DNA from: Ciona savignyi
Lineage: Eukaryota > Chordata > Ascidiacea > Phlebobranchia > Cionidae
Assembly (NCBI GenBank): GCA_000149265.1
Contig: CH002076.1
Location: 493,148-557,147 of the forward strand
Direction of reading: 5' to 3'
DNA: 64,000 nucleotides
The notes beneath the pieces were generated by a model that did not search any database, was not told the DNA's origin, and worked only from the letters and a program-made list of their open reading frames with translations. The position numbers were made by a program, and so were the translations under genes. Position 1 is the stretch's first letter. Each line of letters begins with the position of its first letter. Shown piece by piece: positions 11,783-23,100 of this stretch.

Positions 11783-13086
11783 TATCACACAACCAATCGT
11801 CAAATTAACTTCACGAATATGAAAAAAGGCTGACCGGTCAACCGCAAGATTGTACCTGGTGCCAATCGTAGGGCTTCTGAAGCTAATACAGTGTGTTGTA
11901 TATCATATGATCTTAATCAGGCGATGCCCGCTATATAAGCCCAAGGTAATAATCACCTTGCCTCTTGCGAGAGATGGTTTCGATTTCCAATCTTTTGACG
12001 TCAAATGTCTGCACATTGCCTAAGTTTTAAATAAATATTCGTATCGTTAATTCGAAACCTACTCCATGCCGGCCTATAATAGTACATGCTGGTTGTAAAA
12101 CGTTTCTTGCCAGTGGCTCTATACTTTAAAAAGCCAACTGGAGCTCAGTTCGGACAATTACAGTACGGCATTATTAACGAATAGTTATTTGACAACATAT
12201 ACCGATTTTACAACGACCCAATAATATTCTTATTGGTAGCACAATGTTTACCCCAAATCGTTTAAACTTTACCCAATAATGCGCCCCTTTACCCTATAAC
12301 CCAACTGTGACCATAAACTATGAAGTTTTCCTACCAAGAAAATTAAGGGTGCTATTATTCTCACGACTTTTCGCAAACTGAACCAACTTTGATAGATAGT
12401 GGTATAGCCCAAGCTGATCATAATAAAGTTTTATTTTTTCTATTGCCATCTGTAATTACATCAAATTAACAAAAAAAATAGTGCTATAATATAGGCCTAC
12501 TTTGCCGTTTTGTAGGTTCCATTGTTGTTCGTTATTGACTATTAACATTACAGGCTATAGTCCTATCATACCTCACTAGCACACCTATATTATCCCCAAT
12601 AAATCTTATAATTTGTTCACTGTGTGCCAGTAAAACTTACTGCGCTGTCTCAAGATCGAAACCTTCTATTTTCCTGGTTACCAAACCAGGCGCGGTGCCA
12701 GAAATAATGTCGTCCACACTTGCAAAAAACTCGATTCCTGTTTGTCGAAACGACTGAGTGTGAACGCTCCTTTTCGGTCGTGTGTGAACGCACCGGCAAC
12801 CGCTACCAGGTGCGACAACGGGTTGTCAAACCTTAGTGGGAACACACCCTTAGTCGTAGGTGTATTTGAAAAATAAAACACAGCCAAAATAGGTGGCAGT
12901 ATAAGAACAGAACATTGCTTCAGGAAACTATGTGTTTGAAGTGAATAAGGGTATATATAAGCAAAACGTGTCGTGCGATTGACATTGACGAAAGTGCGGA
13001 AAAGTAGAAATGCAACAAGAACGAATCAAGTATAGTGCAGTGTTAAGGCATAACATGTGCGCTATCAATAAATGAACTGTAACGAG

Positions 13087-14101
13087 CTATGAATTAAAGG
13101 ACAATTGACGAAACACTTTAGCGAAACTATTCTGGGAACGAAAAAGTTTGCGCTTCATTAGCACGAAATCGGATTGCAGACGCACCGTCCTGCAGCGAGA
13201 CTGTTTCGTTGAGGTTTTCGATGAAATTGCAGATATAACTGAGCGAATCCAGTTCAAAGGTGATTGCGACGGGCACAGGTACACGAAGAGCTCGAACGTC
13301 GGTACTGTGTCATCTGCTGATAAGTCCAAGCACCCGATACTGACTGATACTTTATCAAACGGAAAGTCCGTATTCGAAACTTTGTTGGAGAAGTCCGATT
13401 CAGTCAACATGCGCACGAATACCCTGCATGCGCGCATGCCGCCCGTCTCTTGTCTCGACGCTCTTCTAATCTCCTCTGCCACTTCTCTCGTCAAAAAGTC
13501 ATTGAAGGAAAACGAAAACACTGTAAATAAAGAAAGTTAATACCCTCAACAAAACCAACAAATGTGTCCCAATTTATCCGAGTTAAAACAAGCAAATTTA
13601 GGATCTCTGTCGCAACGCACCTGTGCTTTGACGTAATAACGAGGTGAGCTGTATCTGTAAGGCATCGATAAGTGGGCCTTCTCTCAATGCAGCCTCCTCT
13701 TCTAACCAAGAATCTATAGAATAAGTTAGAAATAATTAGTTTTCTCATTTTATTACGGTAAATACGAAAGTACTCATTCAAAAAAATTCAAATTTAGTTT
13801 TCCCATTTTATTACGGTAAATACGAAAGTATACTCATTCAAAAAAATTAAAATTTAGTTTTCCCATTTTATTACGGTAAATACGCCTATTCAAAACTATG
13901 TTATAAATTGGTAAGATGATGCAACTCGACTTAATTGATAAAAGTAAAAAAATAATATTTACCGTCAGTTATACTTTCATCCAAGTCGCGTTGAATATTT
14001 CCAGCTTCGGTGTCAGAAATATTTTCGTGCTGTATATTTAGTGCGGAAAAAATGCTTTCCAACAAAAGTTGGCTTTTGCGACGTGGAGCAATTTCTTTCA
14101 T
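13087..14101 (-). CDS. DDIT4/REDD1-like stress-induced mTORC1 inhibitor
   Basis: DDIT4 (REDD1; Scylla/Charybdis in flies) is a small cytosolic protein induced by hypoxia and DNA damage that restrains mTORC1 through TSC1/2. Three coding exons on the minus strand: 13963-14101, 13621-13713, 13087-13520, with GT-AG junctions in phase 1. The product is about 221 residues against 232 for human REDD1. The conserved C-terminal half is visible: a helical segment with FLTREVAEEIRRASRQE, then VPTFELFVYLCPSQSPLNWI, and TVRLQSDFVLMKRKLFRSQ, which match the family's VPTFxLxLxL, LxLxxxFxxxKxKLYxS pattern. The N-terminal exon (MKEIAPRRKSQLLLESIF) is not conserved. Intron 1 holds a short tandem repeat. DDIT4 versus DDIT4L cannot be decided. 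Confidence 0.85.
13738..13890. repeat. Tandem repeat, about 60 bp x 2.5, in DDIT4-like intron 1
   Basis: Three consecutive copies of a unit containing CATTTTATTACGGTAAATAC followed by GAAAGTA..CTCATTCAAAAAAATT; the third copy is cut off after the first half. Copies are nearly identical, implying recent expansion. Confidence 0.9.
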
Positions 14102-16211
14102 CTTTAAATTTATTTAAGCAAATTCTATTCAAATAACTGTAAGAAATTTAGTATTAAAGTATATAATTTGGTATAATATCATAAAGCTTAGTATTCTTTT
14201 TAGCCAATACTGCATACCCCCTATTCCGAGTAATAGGTCTGTGTTGTATCTTACGACACATGCTATAACACGTCCTTACTTTCAACTCAATTGGCGTTTA
14301 GGGTACCATAAAACCGGCTTAACTCAGCATGTCCGTTTATAACCTCTTACTTGCCAACATCTGCCAGCATCTACGAACCCGAATGACTGATTTGGCTGAC
14401 CTCGTATGTTCTGATGCGGCGTGGCAACAGGGGGTGCAGAGAGACTGTAGCGCCCTTGGCGATCGATGCTGATCATTAGAAACCATTGTGGTAAACCTCT
14501 TCTTTATAAACAACGACTAACTCAAAGCCACCATATTTAAATTTAAATACTGGAACTAATAATAGACAGACAACGTTGCATGCCTGTACGTAAACTCTAC
14601 GACTTGCTCACAAAAACCGACTGGAAAATTTCAACACCAATCCAGTCCAGACTTGCCCGATGGTCACTGTTTTTTGACGGCTTGTTGTGTAATTTTCCAT
14701 TTCGTAGTCTATTCGATTTCGGTTTTAAAACGTAGTAGACTGGGAAATAGCCCATATACAACGATACCGTCTCATAATACTACAAGTCGGTGTAAAATAT
14801 TAAAAAAATTACCGATAATCTATCAATGCTCTGTCTACATTAAAGCGCCGATAACAGTTTAGTAAACTATAATAACTAATTCTCATGTGACTATTACGCT
14901 TTGAATAATCAGGTAAAGATTCTTTCTGGAAATGTTGAAATCGACGTGCTCTTTATAAGCCCTTACCGATAACGAGAACGATAAAGAAAAAGGCAATGTA
15001 GCTGATGCAACGTTATACCAGCTATCTCGCATGGTTGTTTTGATCAAACGCACGGTGGATTCAGGCACACACACGCACACACGCACCCGCCGGCCGGTAG
15101 TAGCTTTGTTATGAACAGCACGTAGCGAGACTGTGGCAACATGCTGGTGTGCACGTAGACGCCTTGGATCTTACTCGAACTTAAAGGCCGACCATCCGCC
15201 AGCCAATCACGCGCCAGCGGTGTTTTTCAATATACTGATCAGCTGTCGTCGCTAGTCACTTATTTTTCTTATCTATTATTCCCACCGGCACTAAGAGGAA
15301 ATGTGCTATTGCAGCAGGTAAACAGGGTGAGATCGGCAGACGTTTGATACTAACTCAGCAAAGAAACATTCTAGGTAAAACGCATTTTCACACATAAGCG
15401 TGCTAAATACTGTCAAGCACTGCGATTTTTCAAACAAGTATATAGGCGATTTATTTTGCAAAGTTTGCGTGAACTATACCAGCTGAGGTCACGCCTTCAT
15501 TTCCCCCCAAGAGATTTTGAATGCCGCTGCATATCTGGCTCACACGAGGCTAATCAATCCTTATGCATATTAATGTAAAAATTGCGCCAGTTAAACGTAT
15601 TAATAATATTTAAGCCATTTTGTGTTATTGTCTTGGACGTGTATAATAAATTTATTTTTCTTTTCTGTTTTCTTATAGTTTAAATAAAATAGCTGTTCTT
15701 GTTTATTGTAACAAAAAATGAAAATACATTAAAAAAATGTTTTATATAAGCGTTTTACGACAGAAAATCTCTTGTAGTATGATCCCTGTCCTAAAACTGC
15801 AGCAAATCGAAACTTAAACACTTAAACCAGCGCCAGGAACGTATCAAAAAGAATTAGGTTAAGTGGTAGTTAGTTAGTAACTTGTAATTGTATACTGATA
15901 CATACCTACTTTTCTCTCTACAGGGGTTTGCATTTAACGAGTGTAACTTTACGATACACCACTTAAAGAAAATAGCTGTCAACAACACCGTTTAAAGATT
16001 GCCAACAAAATGTCATAAAACGTCAAACGCAGTCCGGGTAACTTAAATAAAAAATTAACCTATTTTGTATACGTTTTAACCGGAATGACTTTAGACGCGA
16101 ATAGGACCTGTTGTGAACATCTGATATCGGCAATTTTATATTTAAAATAAATGCCAACACGAAATATGTGTATGAATCTTATTGAAGAATTCGGAAGAAA
16201 ATAACTCGGTA

Positions 16212-16552
16212 TAGGAGGATAGAATAGGATATTTATGTTTATCCCCGTGAATGAAAAACCAAGGGGGTTAACACACAAGCAATCGCCAGATCACTCCGCG
16301 CCTATCGTCGGGTTACCGGAGCACTTGCAGTGTTTTGTGTATGATTTACACATTCCTTCAATTCGGCATAGAACCCATTAATCCGCTGGGTTCAGGCAAT
16401 GTCCGTTAGGTGCCTCGCCCCGGGAAACAATCGACTAGCTAGCGACCAGTGTCGTTTAGTGCCTTGCCCAAGGACACAACCGACTAGCTAGCTAACCTTT
16501 CGGTTGAAAGGCGTCGCATCAAACCAACAGTCTAACTGGTCGGACAAATTAG
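16212..16552 (-). mobile_element. tRNA-derived SINE copy
   Basis: Minus-oriented copy of an interspersed family seen at least seven times in the window. Read on the minus strand it has a tRNA-like head, GGTCGC-TAGCTAGTCGG, TGTCCTTGGGCAAGGCAC, AACCCAGCGGATTAATGGGT and GGTTTTTCATTCACGGGGAT blocks, and ends in a TATCC-type tail. The head contains a poor A box and a B-box-like GGTTGCAG..CAAAAC. There is no coding capacity. Confidence 0.8.
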
Positions 16553-16619
16553 GCCTGTCAAATACATTTTCGCATTTAAAATAATCGAAACGCATAATTA
16601 AATTCCAATGCAGCCGGGT

Positions 16620-17340
16620 AACCTTTCTGTTGTATTAAAACACAAATCACAATATATTGACTGCGTAAACGCTACATGTTTCTGCATGCAGAAACGATTG
16701 GGTTACCTGGTTATCTAATCCGTGTTGGTATAACTTATACAAAGTGTGTACTAATGTCTGTTTCCGTAGGCATAAATGTGTTCCCATAATTACCAAACCA
16801 AACTTGATATCCATATTTTTTAAAGAAAATAATCGGGTTCATTGGTTAACAAATCCATGGTACCTGCAAGCGGAAACTTACTCAAGATGCCTGCATATGC
16901 CCAATATATGTGACAATAGTGTAGTAAACTGCAATATTAAAAAATATATTTTTGAGGTTTATTTTATACATTTTCTATTTATTTGAAATTTTAAAGAATT
17001 ATCTATTTTAGTTTTATATAATATCGAAAATCAAAGAATATCGACCACAAATTAAAAATAGGGGGAACCGGCCTCCGTTCGTATATTCTAGGGTCTGGCG
17101 GGGATTTTCCTGGCGGATTTAGCCAAAATATGTCACTGCATATCCAATACCAATCAGCAAATACCTCTTAAAAGTTAAACTCGTTAGTTCATTTTATTCT
17201 GTTATGAGGCGTTAAAAAGTCTGATCACTGGTTTGAGTGCGGTTGAGTGTTGGGGGATTTCCCGGAAATGATTATGGTGGGTATCTAAAACGATTGTTCG
17301 CATTTAAATTCACTATTGACTTGTGTTGATTTAAAGTGAA
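16620..17340. repeat. Companion repeat module next to SINE
   Basis: The words TGCATGCAGAAACGATTGGGTT, CTTATACAAAGTGTGTACT and ATTACCAAACCAAACTTGAT recur near 63.6 kb next to another SINE copy, in inverted order near 57.15-57.21 kb before a plus-strand SINE, and alone near 22.83-22.98 kb. The later part (GTCACTGCATAT..CTAATAC) recurs near 39.85 kb. Confidence 0.55.
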
Positions 17341-18099
17341 GCTGTTTTATAAAGTAGTAATAGCGTAATTTTTATTCACATATGAATTATATATATCAAC
17401 GGATTTCTTTTGGTAACAGGGGGTATGTAAACTTTATCTTTTATCTATTTCATTTTATTGTTCTACAACTTTCTTTATTATTTAAAATAAGAAATATTTA
17501 CCAATCACGAAATATTGGCTGATAAACAATATTTGGCGCTGGAAAGAATAACGGCAACATACTTATATATTTTAATATTCCTTTCCAATAGGGAAATATT
17601 GGGGATAACGTCAAAAATGCTGAAAATTGCCCTTTAAATTACATTTTTCGTTAACGGTAACTAACCATGGATTATTTTGGAAATTTAAAGGTCTTTGCAA
17701 ACTGTCAACATGTCAGTTAGGATTACTGAAAGTTTTAACCTAATTGCATAACGCAAAAGAAATAATAACGTAAAAACAAATAATTTGAATTTTTAAAAAT
17801 CCGTGTTCGCACCCACAATATGTAGATGAGTTTTACACCCGCTGTTACACCCAAGAGTATAATGTCATAAGGTATACACCACTAGATGGCGTCATTAAGT
17901 CACTTAATCGTCACAGTTTAAACTACAGAACTGCGTTGTACAGTTGTGTGGCCGAATGGTTACCGCGACCGACTCTGATACAAAAACGGCTCTGGTGACT
18001 ATACAACCTTCACTTTTTCCATCCCGCAAACAAGTATTTTGCAGAGTACATTTATGGTGCGTCCTCCATAACTATATGTATTTCTCTAATTTATCTTAA

Positions 18100-18735
18100 T
18101 ATAAATAAGCAATGTGTGTTACCACACAGCAAGTTTCGAGATACTTCTCAAGTGTGTAACCGCTAGATTACTTGCACCTACCCTCAGGTCGCCAGCAATA
18201 ATGCGGTGTGGTGCATAGGACTGGGATGTTCCTTCATGTTTAGTACAATCCACTAGGCCAGAGGTTCTTAAACTTTTTTCAGTCGCGCCCCCCTTGAGAT
18301 TTGTGATTCATGCTCACGCCTCACCTACTCAAAAATCAAATTTATAAAAAATAGAACAATAATTGATTTGCCATTACCCTGCATATAACGATGTGTCGAT
18401 ATAAATAAGACAGCGAAAATTAGAACAGTAACGAATCATAGCCCAGACAAAATTGTTTTTTTTAAAACTAGGTCACAGATTAATCTATTGAATTAGTGTT
18501 AACGAGAAATACGAGGTTTGATTGTAATTTAGAGCTGATTTTCATCAATATGTCACTGTCATGTTCGCGCCCCCTTGAGAAGCTTTCACGCCCCCCAGTT
18601 TAAGAACCCCTGTACTAGGCTAATGCGACGCCCGCCAATTGCCTTGCCCAAGTACACAGCCGACCAGCTGGCGACCAGTATTGTGGCTTCAATCCTACGA
18701 CTAAAATGCGACGCAGTATAACCCACCACATCCAA
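18100..18735 (-). mobile_element. SINE copy split by a hAT-type MITE
   Basis: Diverged minus-strand SINE: the parts before 18258 and after 18613 rejoin as one element when the inserted MITE and one copy of its 8-bp target duplication are removed. The right part has the diagnostic TTGCCTTGCCCAAGTACACA and GACCAGCTGGCGACCAG blocks. Confidence 0.65.
18259..18612. mobile_element. hAT-type MITE with 8-bp target duplication
   Basis: The 354-bp element begins CAGAGGTTCTTAAACT and ends, inverted, CAGGGGTTCTTAAACT. The flanks are CACTAGGC and TACTAGGC, an 8-bp duplication with one mismatch, the size expected for hAT. GCGCCCCCCTTGAG blocks lie near both ends. No transposase is present. Confidence 0.88.
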
Positions 18736-20193
18736 AGCAGATATTTGGTTAAATAAAAGTTTTGATTATGCTTGTTTATAAAACACTACTTTTAAACCAT
18801 AGAATCTAAGCTCTGAAATATCCTAAAATTTCTATGCGTAATTCCTGAGTCAGTTTTGTTAAACTAATACGGGCGATTGTCGGTTTATCAATAGTACTGC
18901 AGCGTGTTAAATACGATGTATTAAACACCTTAGTTAGGCAACGTATGCCCAGTATCATCAAAAACAAACGACTAGCTTCAGACTAAATTTAGTTTTGCAT
19001 CTTGGAAGGCTTGACTGTGTTTAAATACTTATTCAGTCACAATCCTACCTTACGATCCTCAAGTAGTAACACCGGACGACAGACATACAGATTGTTGGGG
19101 AATAATAGACGTGAATGTTTAATTGACCATCCTGGTGTGCATTTCATATCCCAGTGTATCAGCAAGGAGTTACACACATCGTTGAAGTCCCACAATATTT
19201 TACACGGGTGCGATCTTTATAACAACATTCTGTGTTTTTTTAACTAATCCTTCTTTCTTGCTGTATAAATATCAACGAGGCAAATTTGAAATGCAAAACT
19301 TCATTTTTATTCCTGTTTGTACACGCTTTACCGGAACAAGCACAAGACGACAACAATATACGTAGAGGGTACCAGGGCGAACATATAGCAAGTCGTACCG
19401 CAGAAAGCACATACATCCACATACACACGCACATATTTCTTTGTTTTTTTTTCTTGTCAAAGTCCACATGTTTTGTGACAAAAGAATCAACGCAATATAA
19501 TGTTTTCTTTAAAGTTCCAAAATATTAAAATTTGTTTATTAAATATTTACAACTTTGTGTTTCGGTCTGTTTTAATTCCGGATCTAGTTTTGCCCCCAAA
19601 AACAGCAACCCTGAAATAATAATACTCATTTAGCACGCGCAACATTCATATGGTACACCAGGTCTTGTGCAGGTCCGCAAATTGCACGAGTCAACATCGG
19701 AATTAGAAAGTAGGTAACAACGGCTCCCCGTTTAAATAAGGTAAAAACAACAACAACCAATAGAGCTATATATTGCGCCCGGCGAAGCGGCTTTGGGTTC
19801 TATTAAAAATCAAAGTCGCCAGATATAGGGCGTTTAAATAAAACTATTTAAGGAAAAAAACCGTTGATGTTCTGGTAAAGTGGAAAATAAACAATAAAAA
19901 CGTGCCATTAATACAAATTCGAATATAGTTGTGTTGCAACTGTGTCGGGTTTAGTTCAGAGCACCAGATTAATTTGCATAGTGATGTGTGTGTAGGTCCG
20001 ATTCTAATACGTTGGCTACAACGCGTTTACATGGGTCTGATTTGATAGCACGTTTGCCTTCGCAGGCATTGCGCACGTCGTGGCAACTCGTTTTACGGAA
20101 CACTTGCGGAACTGCTGCGAATGGAAGCTCAAATACGCGGAAAAGTGCTTTTGCGGATACCGCAGTAAATATAAAGTCTATCTAATGATAGAG

Positions 20194-23100
20194 CTAAGAG
20201 CAACTGATTACTTGACTACCAATTTCACCCGATGTTGGGTGAGAAGTTGCGTCGTGGGTCCTTGCTACCCGCTTCTGAGTTCGCCACCTCGGTTTCAGCT
20301 CGGCAGCTTGCACGAGTCGGAAAGGCTCGTGACTGTTACCACTGCTACACGTTCGACTGCAAAAGTTCGTTGCCCGGGGGCTCGGTACATTCACACCGTT
20401 TGAAATACTGTCCCTAGATGGCGATGTGGAGCCATGTAGCTCAGAAGCGTGTCGAAGCGGATCGTCTTTAGCAGTGACTGGTGAAGACAAGGAAAGCGCG
20501 GAGATTCCGTCGGGATTAGGACTCTCGCAACTCATTTGTATCGTTTTAGCAGTTAGATGAGACTCCTGCGTTCGCGGTCGGAAAGCAGAGCATGCGGTTT
20601 GCAGTTTAGTGTTGCGAAACGGATGGTAACCGTAGCTGGGACGCAGGTTAAGATTAAAAGACTTCTTTAAAATTTTCGGGCTCCGGGTTTTCCGTGAGAC
20701 GAAACGGTCAACTCTTGGAGAGGAAGAAGGCGAGACTTGTTCTCGCTTCTCGCACGTCGATAGTAAAAGTGGATCAGTTTTGCTCCGGAATCGCATTGTG
20801 GGGGACGGAGGGGACGGATGTTGCGTGTCTCCATCCTCTTGCATCATTTCCACGTCACGTGGGTAGTCGCTATCTGATTGGACGAGAGTGACAGGCGACC
20901 GAAACGCTTCATCACGTTCTAGTCGCATGACAACTGGTGTGCTGGGAGCGGTGGATGACCTCATTACGGCAGGAGGAAGTAAATAAGACAGGAGTGTGTT
21001 GTCCTGATCGATTGGATCGGTGAAGCTTTTGCAGCTGATCTGCGGCAACGGAAGACCATTACCTCGTCGGAGAAGCCCGTGTTTACCGCGATTTTCTTCT
21101 GCATAACCTACGCTACAACGCGGCAGACTGTTCGATTTTTGCCCAGTTGTTGCGAGCTTGAAGGGCGAGGTGACTGGGATAACCAGTTCGCTGCTGTAGC
21201 TTGGTCGTTCTGGGGAGAATTCTTCAGAATCGTCTTCGACACCGTCGCTGCCGAGCCTTCGAGAATGCGGCTCTGACGCCGTGACGTGTAAATCTAGCAC
21301 GACACCAGCGCCACCCGGTGTCGCTGTTGAGCCGCGGTGCTGGTGGTCTTGGTACGCGTCGTTGGCAGAATAAACATTCATGTTTAAGGATTGGTTTGTT
21401 GCGAATGACATCTTTTCCAACGCAGGACCCCGTCGTCTTCGACAGAAAGAGGAAGACGGCTGGTTCGAAGCTCGATCGGGGCCGACAAAGCTTGTTTCCA
21501 CGATCCTGACAGACGGGGGCGACACTTTTATACTGGGTGGTTGTTTGGGCGCCTCTGTGATTTTCTCGGCCAGTTTGGTCGCGCTGGCAGAGCGCGGCTT
21601 CGTCATGTGACCACGATCGCGAAGCATCTTTTCGAAGTCGATGAGCTGGCCGAGAAAGTTGAAATTGGGAGAAATAGTTGGTCGTTTTTCCTTCACGAAT
21701 CTGTGGAAAATAAGATTGTTGTAGACGATGTTTTGTAAACATGATGGGAGAAATAAGCTTTGTATCGTCATACTTATTTAAACTTGGTGGAACTAACACA
21801 AAGTTGGCAACGATGATGTAAAGAGTAAAATATGTGTCAAGATGGTATGAGGAAACAGACTTAGGGTTGTATTAATAATGACAAACAATATAGGTCGCAC
21901 TCGCAATATCACTCAAGCTGTAATTTAAATACGTATTAATTACGTCATCGCTCATTATATTTGAACGCATGTCCACTTTTCACTGCGGAATTCTCTATAG
22001 AATATTTGGACATAAGGGCGTGATGGTCTTTATAATTGACGAAACGTCCAGTCGTCCACGCATTGTAATGAAAGGTTGGGTGTGACGATGAGATTAAATC
22101 CTGGAGTAGAATTCTCTCCGAAATTGCAATAATGATTTAGTGTTGAAATTGTTTATCGATCGGGTGAGACATCCCGAAATCGAATCGTGACTGTGAATTT
22201 AGATTGGCGGTGACGTAAGTGTCGTAAATAGACAGCGTTCTCCACATACCGCGATGCTCTTTGTCGTTCGCCTTTAGTGGGAGCGATGTGAGAGGTACTT
22301 CGCGATAAGAAGCGAGAGAGATGAAAAGGAGAAAAAAGAAACGAGAGAGTTAAGGAGAGGAAAAGAAAAAGCACTTGTTGTCCTTGACGCGCGTGCCTTT
22401 GCAATGACGTAACCAGAGTCGTTTGGCGACAATAGATAATGAAAATAACGCGAAGCAACGAATTTTCCGCGTGGTTTGGAATTTCTAATATTGCCTTCTT
22501 TTTAAACGACCTCAGGAGGTTATTCATATCAGCATCCAAGATTTTGGTATCGTGATATGTTTTTTTAAAAATTATTACAAGCGATCTTGGAGTTATGACC
22601 AACTTGTATTATACTCTATAAATTTCACAATCCCCAAATGCTAAACGCTTGCAATCCACAAAATAAAGCGTTGGAATTATAAAGCGTAATTTCTGGACGG
22701 TTGGTTTGGTTTAAATTCACTTTAGGTGACGGTTGATTTTCTACGCCGAGTCTAAGCGGAACTCCTAAAAACTAGAGAGTGTCAACCACGTGTTTAACCA
22801 CCACTATTTGTAAAACACATGTTGTATGCCATATATTTATGCTACTGCTACAGGGTCCCTAACCACATTTTGTATCTTATACACTGAGTATGTAGTTTTT
22901 GTTTCTGCAAGCATAAACGCATGGGTCCCAAAGTTATCAAACCAAACTTCTTCTCCAGGTGTAGGTAAAAAAAGAACAATCGTGTTAGATTTACGAAGGA
23001 TTCGTCACAAATGTTTTAAATTAAAGCTTTTTCTTCAAGTGCTGTATTAAAATGAAGCTAAATTCCTAAAACAGCCCGATTTAGTTTTTGATGGCTTCGG

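Larger units (their letters stand above)
10442..11810. repeat. Diverged local duplication, copy B (interrupted by hAT-like element)
   Basis: Counterpart of copy A: CATAATAGACATAGAAAT (10442), TAAACGAAGCTGA (10527), CAATTTATTTACTTC (about 10560), CAGCTGCTACCACC..CCAGTGATAAAA (10732). The final shared words ACATTCACAC and ACCAATCGTC are split apart by the hAT-like element, so the insertion came after the duplication. Confidence 0.6.
8337..13086. other. Long non-coding interval with duplication and mobile elements
   Basis: No gene is supported. It holds a diverged local duplication (about 8.78-9.35 kb and 10.44-11.82 kb), a hAT-like element with a nested pogo-like element, and between 12.0 and 13.0 kb sequence in which I see nothing. 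The short open frames at 10048-10260, 10994-11209 and 12678-12887 match nothing known. Confidence 0.5.
14102..20193. other. Gene-poor interval with repeats
   Basis: No gene is supported between the DDIT4-like gene and the phosphatase. Contents: a CA-rich microsatellite near 15067-15090, SINE copies near 16.2-16.55 kb and 18.1-18.7 kb, a hAT-type MITE inside the latter, and a companion repeat module at about 16.6-17.3 kb. From 14.1 to 16.2 kb and 18.8 to 20.2 kb I see nothing beyond the likely 3' UTR of the phosphatase near its stop codon. Confidence 0.5.

Noticed and set aside
15060..15095. CA/CG-rich stretch as a possible Z-DNA or promoter element
   Set aside because: Short imperfect dinucleotide microsatellite with no gene nearby; ordinary.
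17940..18005. tRNA-like sequence (TGGCCGAATGGTTA A-box-like word)
   Set aside because: No acceptor stem, anticodon arm or B box forms; it is at most a tRNA-derived repeat head.
20080..21738. Several plus-strand and alternate-frame open frames opposite the last phosphatase exon
   Set aside because: They are shadows of the GC-richer real coding frame on the minus strand; none has splice support or family similarity.
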